DNA of 14,649 nucleotides, from positions 3,648-18,296 of the forward strand of contig JADHYX010000315.1 in the NCBI GenBank assembly GCA_027604685.1, read 5' to 3'. The first letter of the stretch is position 1. Each line of letters starts with the position of its first letter. A model generated the notes under the pieces. It ran no database searches. It was given only the letters and a program-made list of their open reading frames with translations, and had not been told where the DNA came from. A program made the translations under genes and the position numbers. Origin of the DNA: Lobulomyces angularis (taxonomy: Eukaryota > Chytridiomycota > Chytridiomycetes > Lobulomycetales > Lobulomycetaceae). Shown one piece after another: positions 1-12,250 of this stretch.

Positions 1-91
1 TTTTTTTTGAATTATAGGGAAAAAAAAATGTTTAAAATAAAAAATTAAATTTGTAAAATCAATGAAGTATCTTTTTAAAAATTTCAAAAAA

Positions 92-175
92 ATGCCAGTG
101 TCAGCAACTACAAATAGGTGCATGTACCCTCATCAAGCACCAACAGCAACTCCAAAGAAGATTAGCAATTTTTAA
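92..175 (+). other. Small open frame or 3' remnant in the left flank
   Basis: An ATG at 92 opens a 27-codon frame ending in TAA at 173-175. This stretch is about 45% G+C by hand count, clearly richer than its flanks, which suggests something other than plain spacer. It could be the end of a gene entering from the left: bases 1-17 look like a poly-T tract followed by an AG splice acceptor. It could equally be a short upstream ORF or untranslated region. I do not recognise the peptide. The rest of 1-276 is A+T-rich spacer. Confidence 0.2.
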
Positions 176-213
176 ATACATACAAACTTGATTACATTTC
201 TATTTAAATAATG

Positions 214-220
214 TATATAA
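214..220 (+). promoter_or_regulatory. TATA-like box upstream of the LRR gene
   Basis: TATATAA lies about 57 nt upstream of the chosen ATG at 277, a plausible distance for a short 5' leader. In DNA this A+T-rich such a string has little statistical weight, so this is only a candidate. Confidence 0.25.
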
Positions 221-276
221 TAGATCCTTTGTGCAAATTGCAACCATTTTAATAAAATTTTTTGCCATTTAATACA

Positions 277-2046
277 ATGGGAGTTAAAATCCTTAAAAAT
301 CATTTGAAAATGTGCTATAAAACAAAAATTTTAAATTTAAAAAAATCCTTAAACAAACAAATGTCAATCAATCCTCTACTAAGAAAAATTGAAAATTTAA
401 GTAATAATTTAAAAGAATTTAATTGTAGTAGTAATTTTATTTCTAAAATTGAAAATTTACCTAGTTCCTTACAAACATTCTGTTGTCACTACAATTCCAT
501 TTCGAAAATTGAAAACTTACCTACCTCTTTGTTAATTTTTGATTGTAGCCATAATTATATTTCAAGGATTGAAAACTTACCCGCTTCTTTACAAGAATTT
601 TATTGCGAAACTAACCAAATTATGAAAGTTGAAAATTTACCCAGATCTTTACAAAGTTTCTTTTGTGAACATAATCAAATTAAGAAAATCGAATCTTCAC
701 CTAATTATTTGATAAATTTTCATTGTAACTATAATCATATCACAAAATTTGAAAATTTGCCTGGACTCTTACAAAAATTTGAATGTGAAAGTAATAGAAT
801 AACAAAAATTGAAAATTTACCAAGTTTTTTAAAGGAATTTTATTGTGGATTTAACCAAATTACAAAAATTGAAAATTTACCGAGCACCTTACAAAAGTTT
901 GACTGTGGTGCAAATAGAGTAACAAAAATTGAAAATCTGCCTAGTTTTTTAAAAGTTTTTAATTGTTGTGATAATCAAGTAACAAAGATTAGAAATTTAC
1001 CCAGCAGTTTACAAAAATTTGAATGCCGGTTTAACATAATAACAAAAATGGAAAATTTACCAGCTACTTTAATAGATTTTAATTGTTCCTTTAATCAAAT
1101 TGCAGAAATTGAAAATTTACCTAGCTCACTGCAAAATTTAAATTGCGCTGGTAATACAATATCTAAAATTGAAAATATTCCTATTTGTGTACAAAATTTT
1201 GATTGTAGAAGAAATCTGATTACAAAAGTTGAAAACTTACCTAATTGTTTAATAAATCTTAATTGTAGCAATAATCAAATTACAAAAGTTGAAAATCTAC
1301 CCAGGTTTTTAAAATATTTTTTATGTGAAGATAATCAAATTGCAAAAATCGAGAATTTACCTAGCTCTTTAATAAATTTTAATTGTAACCGTAATCACAT
1401 CACAAAAATTGAAACTTTACCTAAGCATTTACAAAAATTTGAATGTGAAGGTAACAGGATAACAAAACTTGAATATCTGCCAAATTCCTTAAATGAATTT
1501 TATTGTGGAATTAACTTAATAACAAAAATTGAAAATTTACCAAGTTCCTTAAAGGAATTTTTTTGTGGATTTAATCAAATTACAAAAATTAAAAATCTTC
1601 CTAGTTGTTTAAAAAAATTTAATTGTAACAATAATAATATCACAAAAATCGAAAATTTACCTGACTTTTTAATAAAATTTGAATGCGAGCGTAATAGAAT
1701 TACAAATATTGAAAATTTACCTTTTATGTTGGAGGGATTTTATTGTATCGAAAACCCAATTACAAAAATTGAGAACCTTCCAATGAGTTTAATTCAATTT
1801 GAGATTGACGAAGAATTAATTGAATTTGTGGATAATGTACCATACAGGAGCTTACTTTTTTCATTAGAAGTTTATCGAGCGTTTAAGTGTCTTCAAAAAA
1901 GATTGAAGAGAAGACATAAATGCAAAATAAAGGCAGTAAGAAGAATTCAAGCAGGTTGCCATAACTGGATCTGGAAACCACTTTGTGAAGATGGTACAAT
2001 TGGTATAAGACCCAGATTAGATTTAATGCACTTGAATCTTGAATAA
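277..2046 (+). CDS. Leucine-rich repeat protein with CHNW-type C-terminal tail, intronless
   Basis: Single-exon gene for 589 residues. The frame is open from 262 (a TTG), but the first ATG is at 277; ATGs at 310 and 361 are alternative starts. Residues 49-508 are 23 tandem 20-residue repeats (pattern xCxxNxITKIENLPxxLxxF). The unit length and the LPxxL element resemble the 20-residue bacterial (YopM/IpaH) LRR class and LRR proteins of giant viruses, but here nearly every unit has a Cys before the Asn. Such arrays fold as solenoids that bind proteins; the partner is unknown. Residues from about 535 are strongly basic and end in an IQ-like helix plus a CHNW...DGTIGIRPRLDL tail. No signal peptide or membrane span is seen, so it is probably cytosolic. 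It lacks introns, unlike every other identified gene here. The LRR call is firm; the molecular function is unknown. Confidence 0.88.
   Translation: MGVKILKNHLKMCYKTKILNLKKSLNKQMSINPLLRKIENLSNNLKEFNCSSNFISKIENLPSSLQTFCCHYNSISKIENLPTSLLIFDCSHNYISRIENLPASLQEFYCETNQIMKVENLPRSLQSFFCEHNQIKKIESSPNYLINFHCNYNHITKFENLPGLLQKFECESNRITKIENLPSFLKEFYCGFNQITKIENLPSTLQKFDCGANRVTKIENLPSFLKVFNCCDNQVTKIRNLPSSLQKFECRFNIITKMENLPATLIDFNCSFNQIAEIENLPSSLQNLNCAGNTISKIENIPICVQNFDCRRNLITKVENLPNCLINLNCSNNQITKVENLPRFLKYFLCEDNQIAKIENLPSSLINFNCNRNHITKIETLPKHLQKFECEGNRITKLEYLPNSLNEFYCGINLITKIENLPSSLKEFFCGFNQITKIKNLPSCLKKFNCNNNNITKIENLPDFLIKFECERNRITNIENLPFMLEGFYCIENPITKIENLPMSLIQFEIDEELIEFVDNVPYRSLLFSLEVYRAFKCLQKRLKRRHKCKIKAVRRIQAGCHNWIWKPLCEDGTIGIRPRLDLMHLNLE
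421..1800 (+). repeat. Coding tandem array, 23 units of exactly 60 bp
   Basis: Every unit is exactly 60 bp (20 codons) without a single indel across 1380 bp. Conserved codons are the Cys at position 2, Asn at 5, Ile at 7, the KIENLP block, Leu at 17 and Phe at 20. A diverged unit precedes (361-420, no Cys) and another follows (1801-1860, no Cys, NVP instead of NLP). Units differ mostly at positions 1, 3, 4 and 15-19, which would lie on the variable surface of the solenoid. Confidence 0.93.
1933..2025 (+). other. C-terminal CHNW tail of the LRR protein
   Basis: This segment begins with an IQ-like helix (AVRRIQAGCHNW) and continues to a DGTIGIRPRLDL element just before the stop. From memory, very similar tails occur at the ends of many otherwise unrelated proteins of Mimiviridae/Klosneuvirus-type giant viruses; this could not be searched here. 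Its role is unknown. It follows a Lys/Arg-rich stretch. Confidence 0.6.
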
Positions 2047-2486
2047 ATTGAAAATAAAATAAAAACATTGAAAAATATCAGTTAAAATTTCCATTCGCTT
2101 TTTAGAAAATGTAACTTAGAATTATCATAAATTTTTTTAGAGGTATTTTATTTAGTCACAGTTTTTAAAATTTAAATATCTCTGTATCAAAATCTTAAAG
2201 CATTTAAAAGAGATTGCAAGTCGTTTACTGAAGATAAAACACAGGATAAAAAATTTTCTAGACCTTAAATTCAGAAAATTCTTAAAAGTTGTAGAATATT
2301 AACAAAACTAGAGTTATTTTAAATATTCTATTACAACTTTTATTTTAAAGAAAATTTCTTTTTTTTTATAAAAATTAATTACATAATGCGGTAAAAAAAA
2401 AAAAATCTATATTATATTAAATTTTATATCTAAAAAAAAATAAAAACCAAATTATACATATATTGAGAGAGTCTTAATAAAAATCA
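2047..2486. other. Convergent intergenic region, LRR gene and OSBP 3' ends
   Basis: This is A+T-rich spacer between two converging genes. AATAAA-like strings just after 2046 could serve polyadenylation of the LRR transcript. Apart from the inverted repeat at 2284-2341 I see no gene in it. Confidence 0.6.
2284..2341. repeat. Imperfect inverted repeat (hairpin)
   Basis: Arm 2284-2300 pairs with arm 2322-2341. The outer 10 bases (AAAAGTTGTA) and inner 7 bases (GAATATT) are perfectly complementary, interrupted only by a 3-nt bulge in the right arm; the loop is 21 nt. It sits in the middle of the spacer between convergent 3' ends. Confidence 0.7.
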
Positions 2487-5364
2487 TTAAACTTTAAATA
2501 AGTTCGGAACGTAATCAGGAAAGTTGTTGTTACTTCTGTACTCCCAATACTCTTTTTTAAATTCCCAAAAATTTTCTCCTGTGTCTTCATCAACTTTTAA
2601 TGAAAACCATCTTGGGTTCCTTTTTTCAGAAAAAAAAAAAAATAGAAAGAACATTATTTGTTTTGGTGTGTAATTATTCAAATACGAACCACCATTCTTC
2701 ACCAACTTTGAGACTGTCTTTATCTAAAGGTGGGCCATCTGGAATTCTATCAATCTCAAACTTTTCCGCAATTTTTTTTCTTCTTTCCCGCTGAAGATTC
2801 TCCAGTTTACTTTTTAAAACATCCGCATCATTCCATTTTCCTTCTTCCAACGCAATTTGGTCTAAAATGCAAAATTATAAATTAGATGTCCTGAATTGGT
2901 TTAATTTAAATTACCGCGCCTTAATCTTGAGTCAGACTTCGGTAACCGTGATTCTAGTTCAACAGTTAATTCATTCTTCACAAAAATATTATTTAGAAAT
3001 ACAAAGAGTAAAAAAAAAGTTAAATATTACCAAAGTTATCGCAAAGCCACTTAAATTAAAAATATTTTGGTTAAATTTTAGATCTTGGTCAGTTTTTTTC
3101 CAGATCAAAACTTTTTTTTTTAAAAGCGGTGACGTTGAGTAAAAATTTGAATCTTGAATTTTTTGCAAATATAAGCTTTTTTCCCAATTTCCAGCTATTT
3201 CAAATTTGCTTATACCATTAGCATCTAGTATGTTTCCTGAAATGCTACTACGGTTTATTTCTGCAGTATCGTTCGTTGACCAACTGAAATAACTCGTTGG
3301 TCGCTTGCTATTAAAGTTTAAGACGCATGATTCCCCAGTGCTCCAATTTTTTACTATCATTTCTCCAGTATGGTCCACCATTAGGGGGCCTAAAATCAGA
3401 TTGTGTACAGAGGTAACAACTTTTTTCCTAGGTAAAGTATGAAGTCACTAATTAACAAAAAAAAAGTAAGAAGAATTACCAGCTGAAATGCTCGATTCTG
3501 TTTCCAATCTTTAACTTTACATGACAGTTTCCCAATGGAGTAATTTCTAACGACTTACCCCAAAATTTGCTTTTAACATTAACTAAAAAAATTTAAATAC
3601 AACTGCAAAGGAGGTTACCTTCAGAGAAAAATTCAAAATCTGGGCTATCCAGATGGCATGCTGATATAGGAGGATGATGGCATACTTGCTCTGATAACAT
3701 TCGAAATCTTTTTTCATTGTCAACGAATTCAAAGGTTTCCCCTAGCATAGGATTGAAAGGTTTTCCACTTCGTCCAACGGTAGAGCTGTAATTACTTACT
3801 GCAAATGCTGAAACTAAAGCTAATCTAAACATGCTTGCCTCCTCTCCAGATAACGTTTCTAATTCGCTCAATTTCCATCCCTTACCTAAGATCATGAGTT
3901 TAGACGTTTCCAAATCAAATTTAAATACCTTTAGAAAATTTAACGACTGGGTGATTCAGATCGGATAAGACTTCTCTATTTCCAATTCTTGATGCAAAAA
4001 ATAGAAGTTCTATGTACTATAACGGTTACTTAAATAAATTTTTCATCAAAAAACAAATTAAATTACCTCAACATCTTCGCTCATTCTTTGCAACATACTA
4101 AGCGGTTCATTAAATAAAACAGGCAGAGTAACTTTCGACAATTCCTAGAAACCCTTATTTAAAGAGAGTAATAATGTTTTAATTTACTTTGCCGATAGCA
4201 GATTTTAAAAAACTCCACATATTAAAACCTGGTTTCTCTGCATGCTTATTAAGTTTTAAACATTTTCTTCTATCTACAACTTTTTTATGTCCAATATAAT
4301 TCTTTTCCAATTCATCTAAAGTGATGATTTTTGGAGAATCATCACTTTTAGCCTTAGATTCAAAGTTAACGGAATAAGAACATTTTATTTCTCCTTTTTC
4401 ACTTTTCTGTTCAACTGCATGGTTTTTTTCATTCTCCAAAACTTCAAAATGTGTAGGCATTTTATTAAATTTAGTTAAATTATCCACACATTTATTAGTT
4501 GAAGTTTCAGTACTATCAAATTCTAAAGCATCCACAAACTCCTCATCATCTGTTTCAACATTTTGAAGACATAATTTTTGTTTTTCACTAATTGCGGGAC
4601 CTTTTTTTTTACTAACAACATCAATTACTTCATCACAATCAGAGTTTATTATATCTAAGTTTTGGACATTGGTCTTATTCTGGGGAATTGGAAGGACCAC
4701 TGGTTCTTTTGCCACATTGCTATTTGATGACAATTCTTTATTTTCTAAAAATGATTTTACTATATCTTCCCTTTTGAAAAAAATTATTTGATAAAAAAAT
4801 TTTTTTTCTTAAAATACCACATTAAATTTGAATTTTTTTTTATATCACCGTGTGAAATACAAAAATTTCCTTTTCGTACTAATTTTTTTACAGTTTTCCT
4901 TATTTGCTGAGAATTGTTACTCAACATAATACTGAGATACTTGGGATCATGAAAAAAAGAATCATTTATTTTTATAGTTTTCATAAATTTATCATTTTCT
5001 TTAAAAAATTCAATAATTCCATTCACAATATTTTCTTGTATCTCTAACTGCAGAGCTTAATTAATTTTTGAAAAGATGAAAATGTAAACTTAAAATTACA
5101 ATAAAATTTACCTAGTGAATATAATAAATTGGCATTGCTTTCAGCTTTCGAACATACACTACTTGAAATATCTCCATCCAATTTTTCAACAATAATTTCG
5201 GTTTCTTTAGTTATTGTTTCACTCTCACGAACCAGGCTGACCAAACTCTGTGCCGATTCTCTCCTGGTGATATGATGCAGCTGCTGAAAAGAAACTTTTT
5301 TTTTAACTTTTTTTCCCTTAAACTTCTTGGTAATTATTTTTTTTATTTTCGTAATAATCATTCT
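2487..5364 (-). CDS. OSBP: Oxysterol-binding protein (OSBP/ORP family lipid transfer protein)
   Basis: Carries sterols or other lipids between ER and Golgi-type membranes, in this family usually exchanged against PI4P. Joining the exons gives about 785 residues if the start is ATG 5364 (first ATG in an exon that opens after an upstream stop). Residues 1-340 are low-conservation, Lys/Glu-rich, with a FFAT motif at 237-243. The lipid-binding domain runs from about 342 to the end: NMWSFLKSAIGK, FNEPLSMLQRM, GKPFNPMLGETFEF, the family signature EQVCHHPPISA (475-485), KSKFWGKS, HFSWKKVVTSVHNLI, DSRLRRDQIALEEG and a C-terminal WF...YWEYR...P-LF block. It resembles human OSBP more than short yeast Osh proteins. 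No PH domain or ankyrin repeats are visible, so the protein is either PH-less or has 5' exons I cannot see. It is transcribed away from SWR1 and converges on the LRR gene. Confidence 0.93.
3659..3691 (-). other. OSBP: OSBP family signature with Ser-to-Cys change
   Basis: The segment reads EQVCHHPPISA, where the family pattern is E-[KQ]-x-S-H-[HR]-P-P-x-x-A. The paired histidines that contact the PI4P phosphate in the family are intact; the Ser before them is Cys. Confidence 0.9.
4521..4541 (-). other. OSBP: FFAT motif (VAP-binding, ER targeting)
   Basis: The encoded heptapeptide is EFVDALE, preceded by the acidic stretch VETDDE. The FFAT consensus is EFFDAxE with an acidic flank, which binds VAP proteins in the ER membrane. 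Only position 3 deviates (Val for Phe). Location upstream of the lipid-binding domain is normal for OSBP. Confidence 0.85.
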
Positions 5365-5460
5365 TTCAGATAAAGTTAAAAAGTTTTTTTCTGTGGCGTG
5401 AAGCACCACTATCCTTTTTTAAGAAAGTCAAAGCAATTTCGGAAAACAAAAATGTTATAG

Positions 5461-5700
5461 CTGTATAGTGCAGGCTGGATATAGTCTGCTCTGTTTGAAC
5501 TTAACTTACAACAACTTCTCTCGCCAAATTCTTCCCATTCTTCTCAAAAATTGTCCAGCAACAACATGTGCAAAACATTTCATCCGTTCTTTACAAACAT
5601 ATCATCCATAACTTTGCGAACATCCTCACCATCAACCCTACAGTGAACCAGTTATGAGGAATGTCCCACGTATTTGCAGTTGCTAATTTATCTTATAAGT
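5461..5700. other. GC-richer island, possible decayed coding segment
   Basis: Base composition jumps (about 40% G+C in the first 60 bases) and homopolymer runs vanish. On the minus strand a frame runs from about 5652 to 5414 with coding-like content (for example VDGEDVRKVMDDMFVKNG), interrupted by two TGA codons and ended by TAG. I recognise no family. It may be a relic gene or transposon fragment, an unrecognised 5' exon of the OSBP gene, or a non-coding RNA. Confidence 0.3.
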
Positions 5701-6047
5701 TGAAAACCTCGCACACTTACATCACTGAGTAAAAGTGAAAAAAACAAATGCTACCATGCCGACTTGATTTATGTGGTTATAATGCTTATTATATATATTC
5801 ATTTTTAAATGATATTTGTGTTTAGTTAATTATTTCATACTCTCAAGAAAACAAATTCTTAAGTTAAAATCTGAATTCCATTTTACACATTTTAAGTATT
5901 TTATCATTTAAAACTTTACGCATCTACTCTTCCTGAATATTTTTTTTTTTGTGATAAATGTTATATGAAGATGATTTTTTTTTTAAACTTCTACAAGTTT
6001 TTAAATTTTTAACAGTATAAAAAAAAAAAAAAACCTGCTTCAACAGG

Positions 6048-6141
6048 AGGGCAGAAATTAGTTACAAGTGGAATATCAGATTTTATAATCTTTACAAACT
6101 CCTTTGCCTTAGTATATTTTGGATAAAGTGTAGTCTGCCCT
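6048..6141. repeat. Spaced inverted repeat upstream of SWR1
   Basis: AGGGCAGA at 6048-6055 is exactly complementary to TCTGCCCT at 6134-6141, with 78 nt between. The right copy ends 21 nt before the SWR1 ATG. The arms are G+C-rich in A+T-rich surroundings. It could be a paired protein-binding site or coincidence. Confidence 0.35.
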
Positions 6142-6142
6142 T

Positions 6143-6149
6143 TATATAA
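6143..6149 (+). promoter_or_regulatory. TATA-like box close to SWR1 start
   Basis: TATATAA lies 13 nt before the SWR1 ATG at 6163. That is too close for a normal TATA box unless the leader is extremely short, so it may be incidental. Confidence 0.15.
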
Positions 6150-6162
6150 TTTGAAAACTCAA

Positions 6163-11044
<4,882 letters not shown>

Positions 11045-11228
11045 AGATAAGCAAAAAAAAAAAAAAACAATTAATCTAATTTAAAAAAAAAAATAATAAT
11101 AATTATAATAATTAAATAAATATTCACAATTTGTATCAAATATTAATAAAAAAAAATATATATATATCATTAAAATTAATCCCTTTTACTTTTTATATTT
11201 TTTTTTTAATCTCTTTTTTTTTTTTTTT
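11045..11228. other. Short spacer between converging SWR1 and MZM1
   Basis: Only 184 bp separate the stop codons of SWR1 (+) and MZM1 (-). The spacer is nearly pure A+T with AATAAA-like strings on the plus strand. The two transcripts probably overlap at their 3' ends. Confidence 0.7.
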
Positions 11229-11656
11229 TTATTTACAAGAAACTTGTTTTAATTTTTTTTTATTTTTATTTTTTTCTCCATTAATTTTAATAGATTCATT
11301 ATCACCTAATGCAGTATTCTCAGTAATATTTAAAGCTAAAAAAAAAAAAAGGAAATTGGTAAAAAAAAAGAGTGATTTTTCAAAATACCAAAAGTTTCAT
11401 CTGGACTATCCGTCTTTTTAACACCTTGAACAATTTGAGTTTTTATAGTAATTTCAGCAGTTTTAGCAATATCTACCAATTCTTGAATTTCAGAGTTGGA
11501 AGTTTTAAGTTTGTTTTTTAAAAATTGCTCTTTGGTGTAGCGTTTGGCGTTGTTTAGTTGATAAAAGTCATTTTTAAATAAGTTTTTTTGTGCTCTCAGT
11601 AAATTTTTGTATGACGACAGTACTAGAGACTTCAATGGGTTTAAGGAAGTTAACAT
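11229..11656 (-). CDS. MZM1: LYR-family complex III assembly factor MZM1/LYRM7
   Basis: A mitochondrial matrix chaperone that in yeast and human stabilises the Rieske iron-sulphur protein before its insertion into respiratory complex III. Two exons, 11656-11389 and 11335-11229, joined over a 53-nt intron, give 124 residues (yeast Mzm1 about 123, human LYRM7 104). Family features: an N-terminal LYR-type helix (LSSYKNLLRAQKNLFKND, with the LYR triplet degenerate as SYK, normal for this subfamily), the middle IQELVDIAKTAE helix, then IVQGVKK. Exon 2 supplies the characteristic ALGDNESIK block and a Lys-rich tail. ATG 11656 follows a poly-A run and is the first ATG giving a family-like length; an open frame extends further upstream but without conserved content. 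It is divergent from the aldehyde dehydrogenase gene and converges on SWR1. Confidence 0.9.
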
Positions 11657-12250
11657 TTTTTTTTTTTTTTTTTTTAAAAAATTTTTGTGCAAATAAAAAT
11701 AGTAAAGCAATTTGAGAAATTTCACTTTGTTATAGTTTATCAAACAAAAAAGTAAAAAAATTGCAAAGGAAATAGTTTTGCATTTATTTGGTAATAAAAT
11801 CGCATTTGCATCATTCAGAAATAATATTGATTTTGAGTTTTTGAATTGATGGATTATAGATTGGAAAAAAAAATTGTATTATTTTTGTGTTATTTACTTG
11901 ATTTTATATAGAAGACTTTATCAGTAAATAAACTTTTTGAAATAGTTTCAGCTGATTCAAAGTGTAAAGAAATGCTTCAAAAAAAAAAAAAAGTTGCTTG
12001 TTTGATGAAACCAACAAGCGCAATCCAGCCTGTTGCAATAGGCAAAAAAATAGCTAGTATCTGTTACTAAAGTGTTACTCTAGTGAATTCCTCATACAAT
12101 CATCTGGCTTTTGGCTTTTGTTTAAACTATTTTTTTATTTTTTTATAAAGAGGTGTTTTTCGGTTTCGCTATAAAAATTACTCCACAAACAAGTTTATCC
12201 TTAATCCGTGATTTTCAAAAAAAAAAAAAGTTTTGCTAGAAAAAGCAAAA
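11657..12250. other. Divergent intergenic region between MZM1 and HFD1
   Basis: About 590 bp that should carry promoters for both genes. Most is A+T-rich and featureless. Between 11980 and 12090 there is a less A+T-rich patch with three stem-loops beside a 14-nt A/T run. No ORF with coding character is seen. Confidence 0.6.
11994..12084. repeat. Cluster of three stem-loops
   Basis: Stem 1 pairs GCTTGTT (11996-12002) with AACAAGC (12013-12019) over a 10-nt loop and can extend with a 2-nt bulge to 11994/12023. Stem 2 pairs GCCT (12028-12031) with AGGC (12040-12043) around a TTGCAA palindrome. Stem 3 pairs ACTAAAG (12066-12072) with CTCTAGT (12078-12084) with one mismatch. Read on the minus strand, stem 1 is followed at once by AAC and a run of 14 T, as in a Pol III RNA end. 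Confidence 0.45.

Larger units (their letters stand above)
2487..5364 (-). other. OSBP: Exon map of the OSBP gene
   Basis: Exons in transcript order: 5364-5112 (5' limit uncertain), 5043-4818, 4770-4188, 4144-4067, 4016-3929, 3885-3619, 3582-3480, 3427-3031, 2975-2915, 2861-2693, 2619-2487. The lengths sum to 2358 nt, divisible by three. The ten introns are 43-73 nt. Junctions inside the lipid-binding domain are supported by family residues reforming across them (IGK/ELSK, RLRR-D-Q). Weaker points: the last donor is GTGGTT, and two acceptors (4771-4772 and 2620-2621) follow A-runs rather than pyrimidines. A strong acceptor-like site just before 5280 might instead mark a further intron near the 5' end. 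Confidence 0.8.
5365..6162. other. Divergent intergenic region between OSBP and SWR1
   Basis: About 800 bp that should hold both promoters. It contains a GC-richer island (about 5461-5700), then A+T-rich DNA with poly-T runs, a poly-A run near 6020-6033, and an inverted repeat close to SWR1. I find no complete gene, tRNA or long ORF. Confidence 0.6.

Noticed and set aside
421..1800. Exact 60-bp periodicity as a CRISPR array or satellite DNA
   Set aside because: The units diverge mainly at codon positions that preserve an LRR pattern, there is a single uninterrupted reading frame, and there is no repeat/spacer alternation.
421..1800. FNIP repeats of the Dictyostelium type
   Set aside because: FNIP units are about 22 residues with an F-N-x-P core; these are 20 residues with xCxxNxITKIENLP, so they were assigned to the LRR class.
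1883..2068. Minus-strand frame of 61 codons opposite the LRR gene end
   Set aside because: It is antisense to a clear coding region, hydrophobic only because of the A-rich sense strand, and has no recognisable content.
2600..3142. Plus-strand frames across the 3' half of the OSBP gene
   Set aside because: They lie antisense to OSBP exons whose family motifs are unmistakable, and they run through introns.
11229..11656. Assignment of the genome to anaerobic gut chytrids because of its extreme A+T content
   Set aside because: MZM1 serves respiratory complex III, which those organisms lack in their hydrogenosomes.
12003..12110. C/D box snoRNA suggested by TGATGA at 12003-12008
   Set aside because: No CTGA D box follows within about 100 nt, and the C box lies inside a hairpin loop rather than next to a terminal stem.
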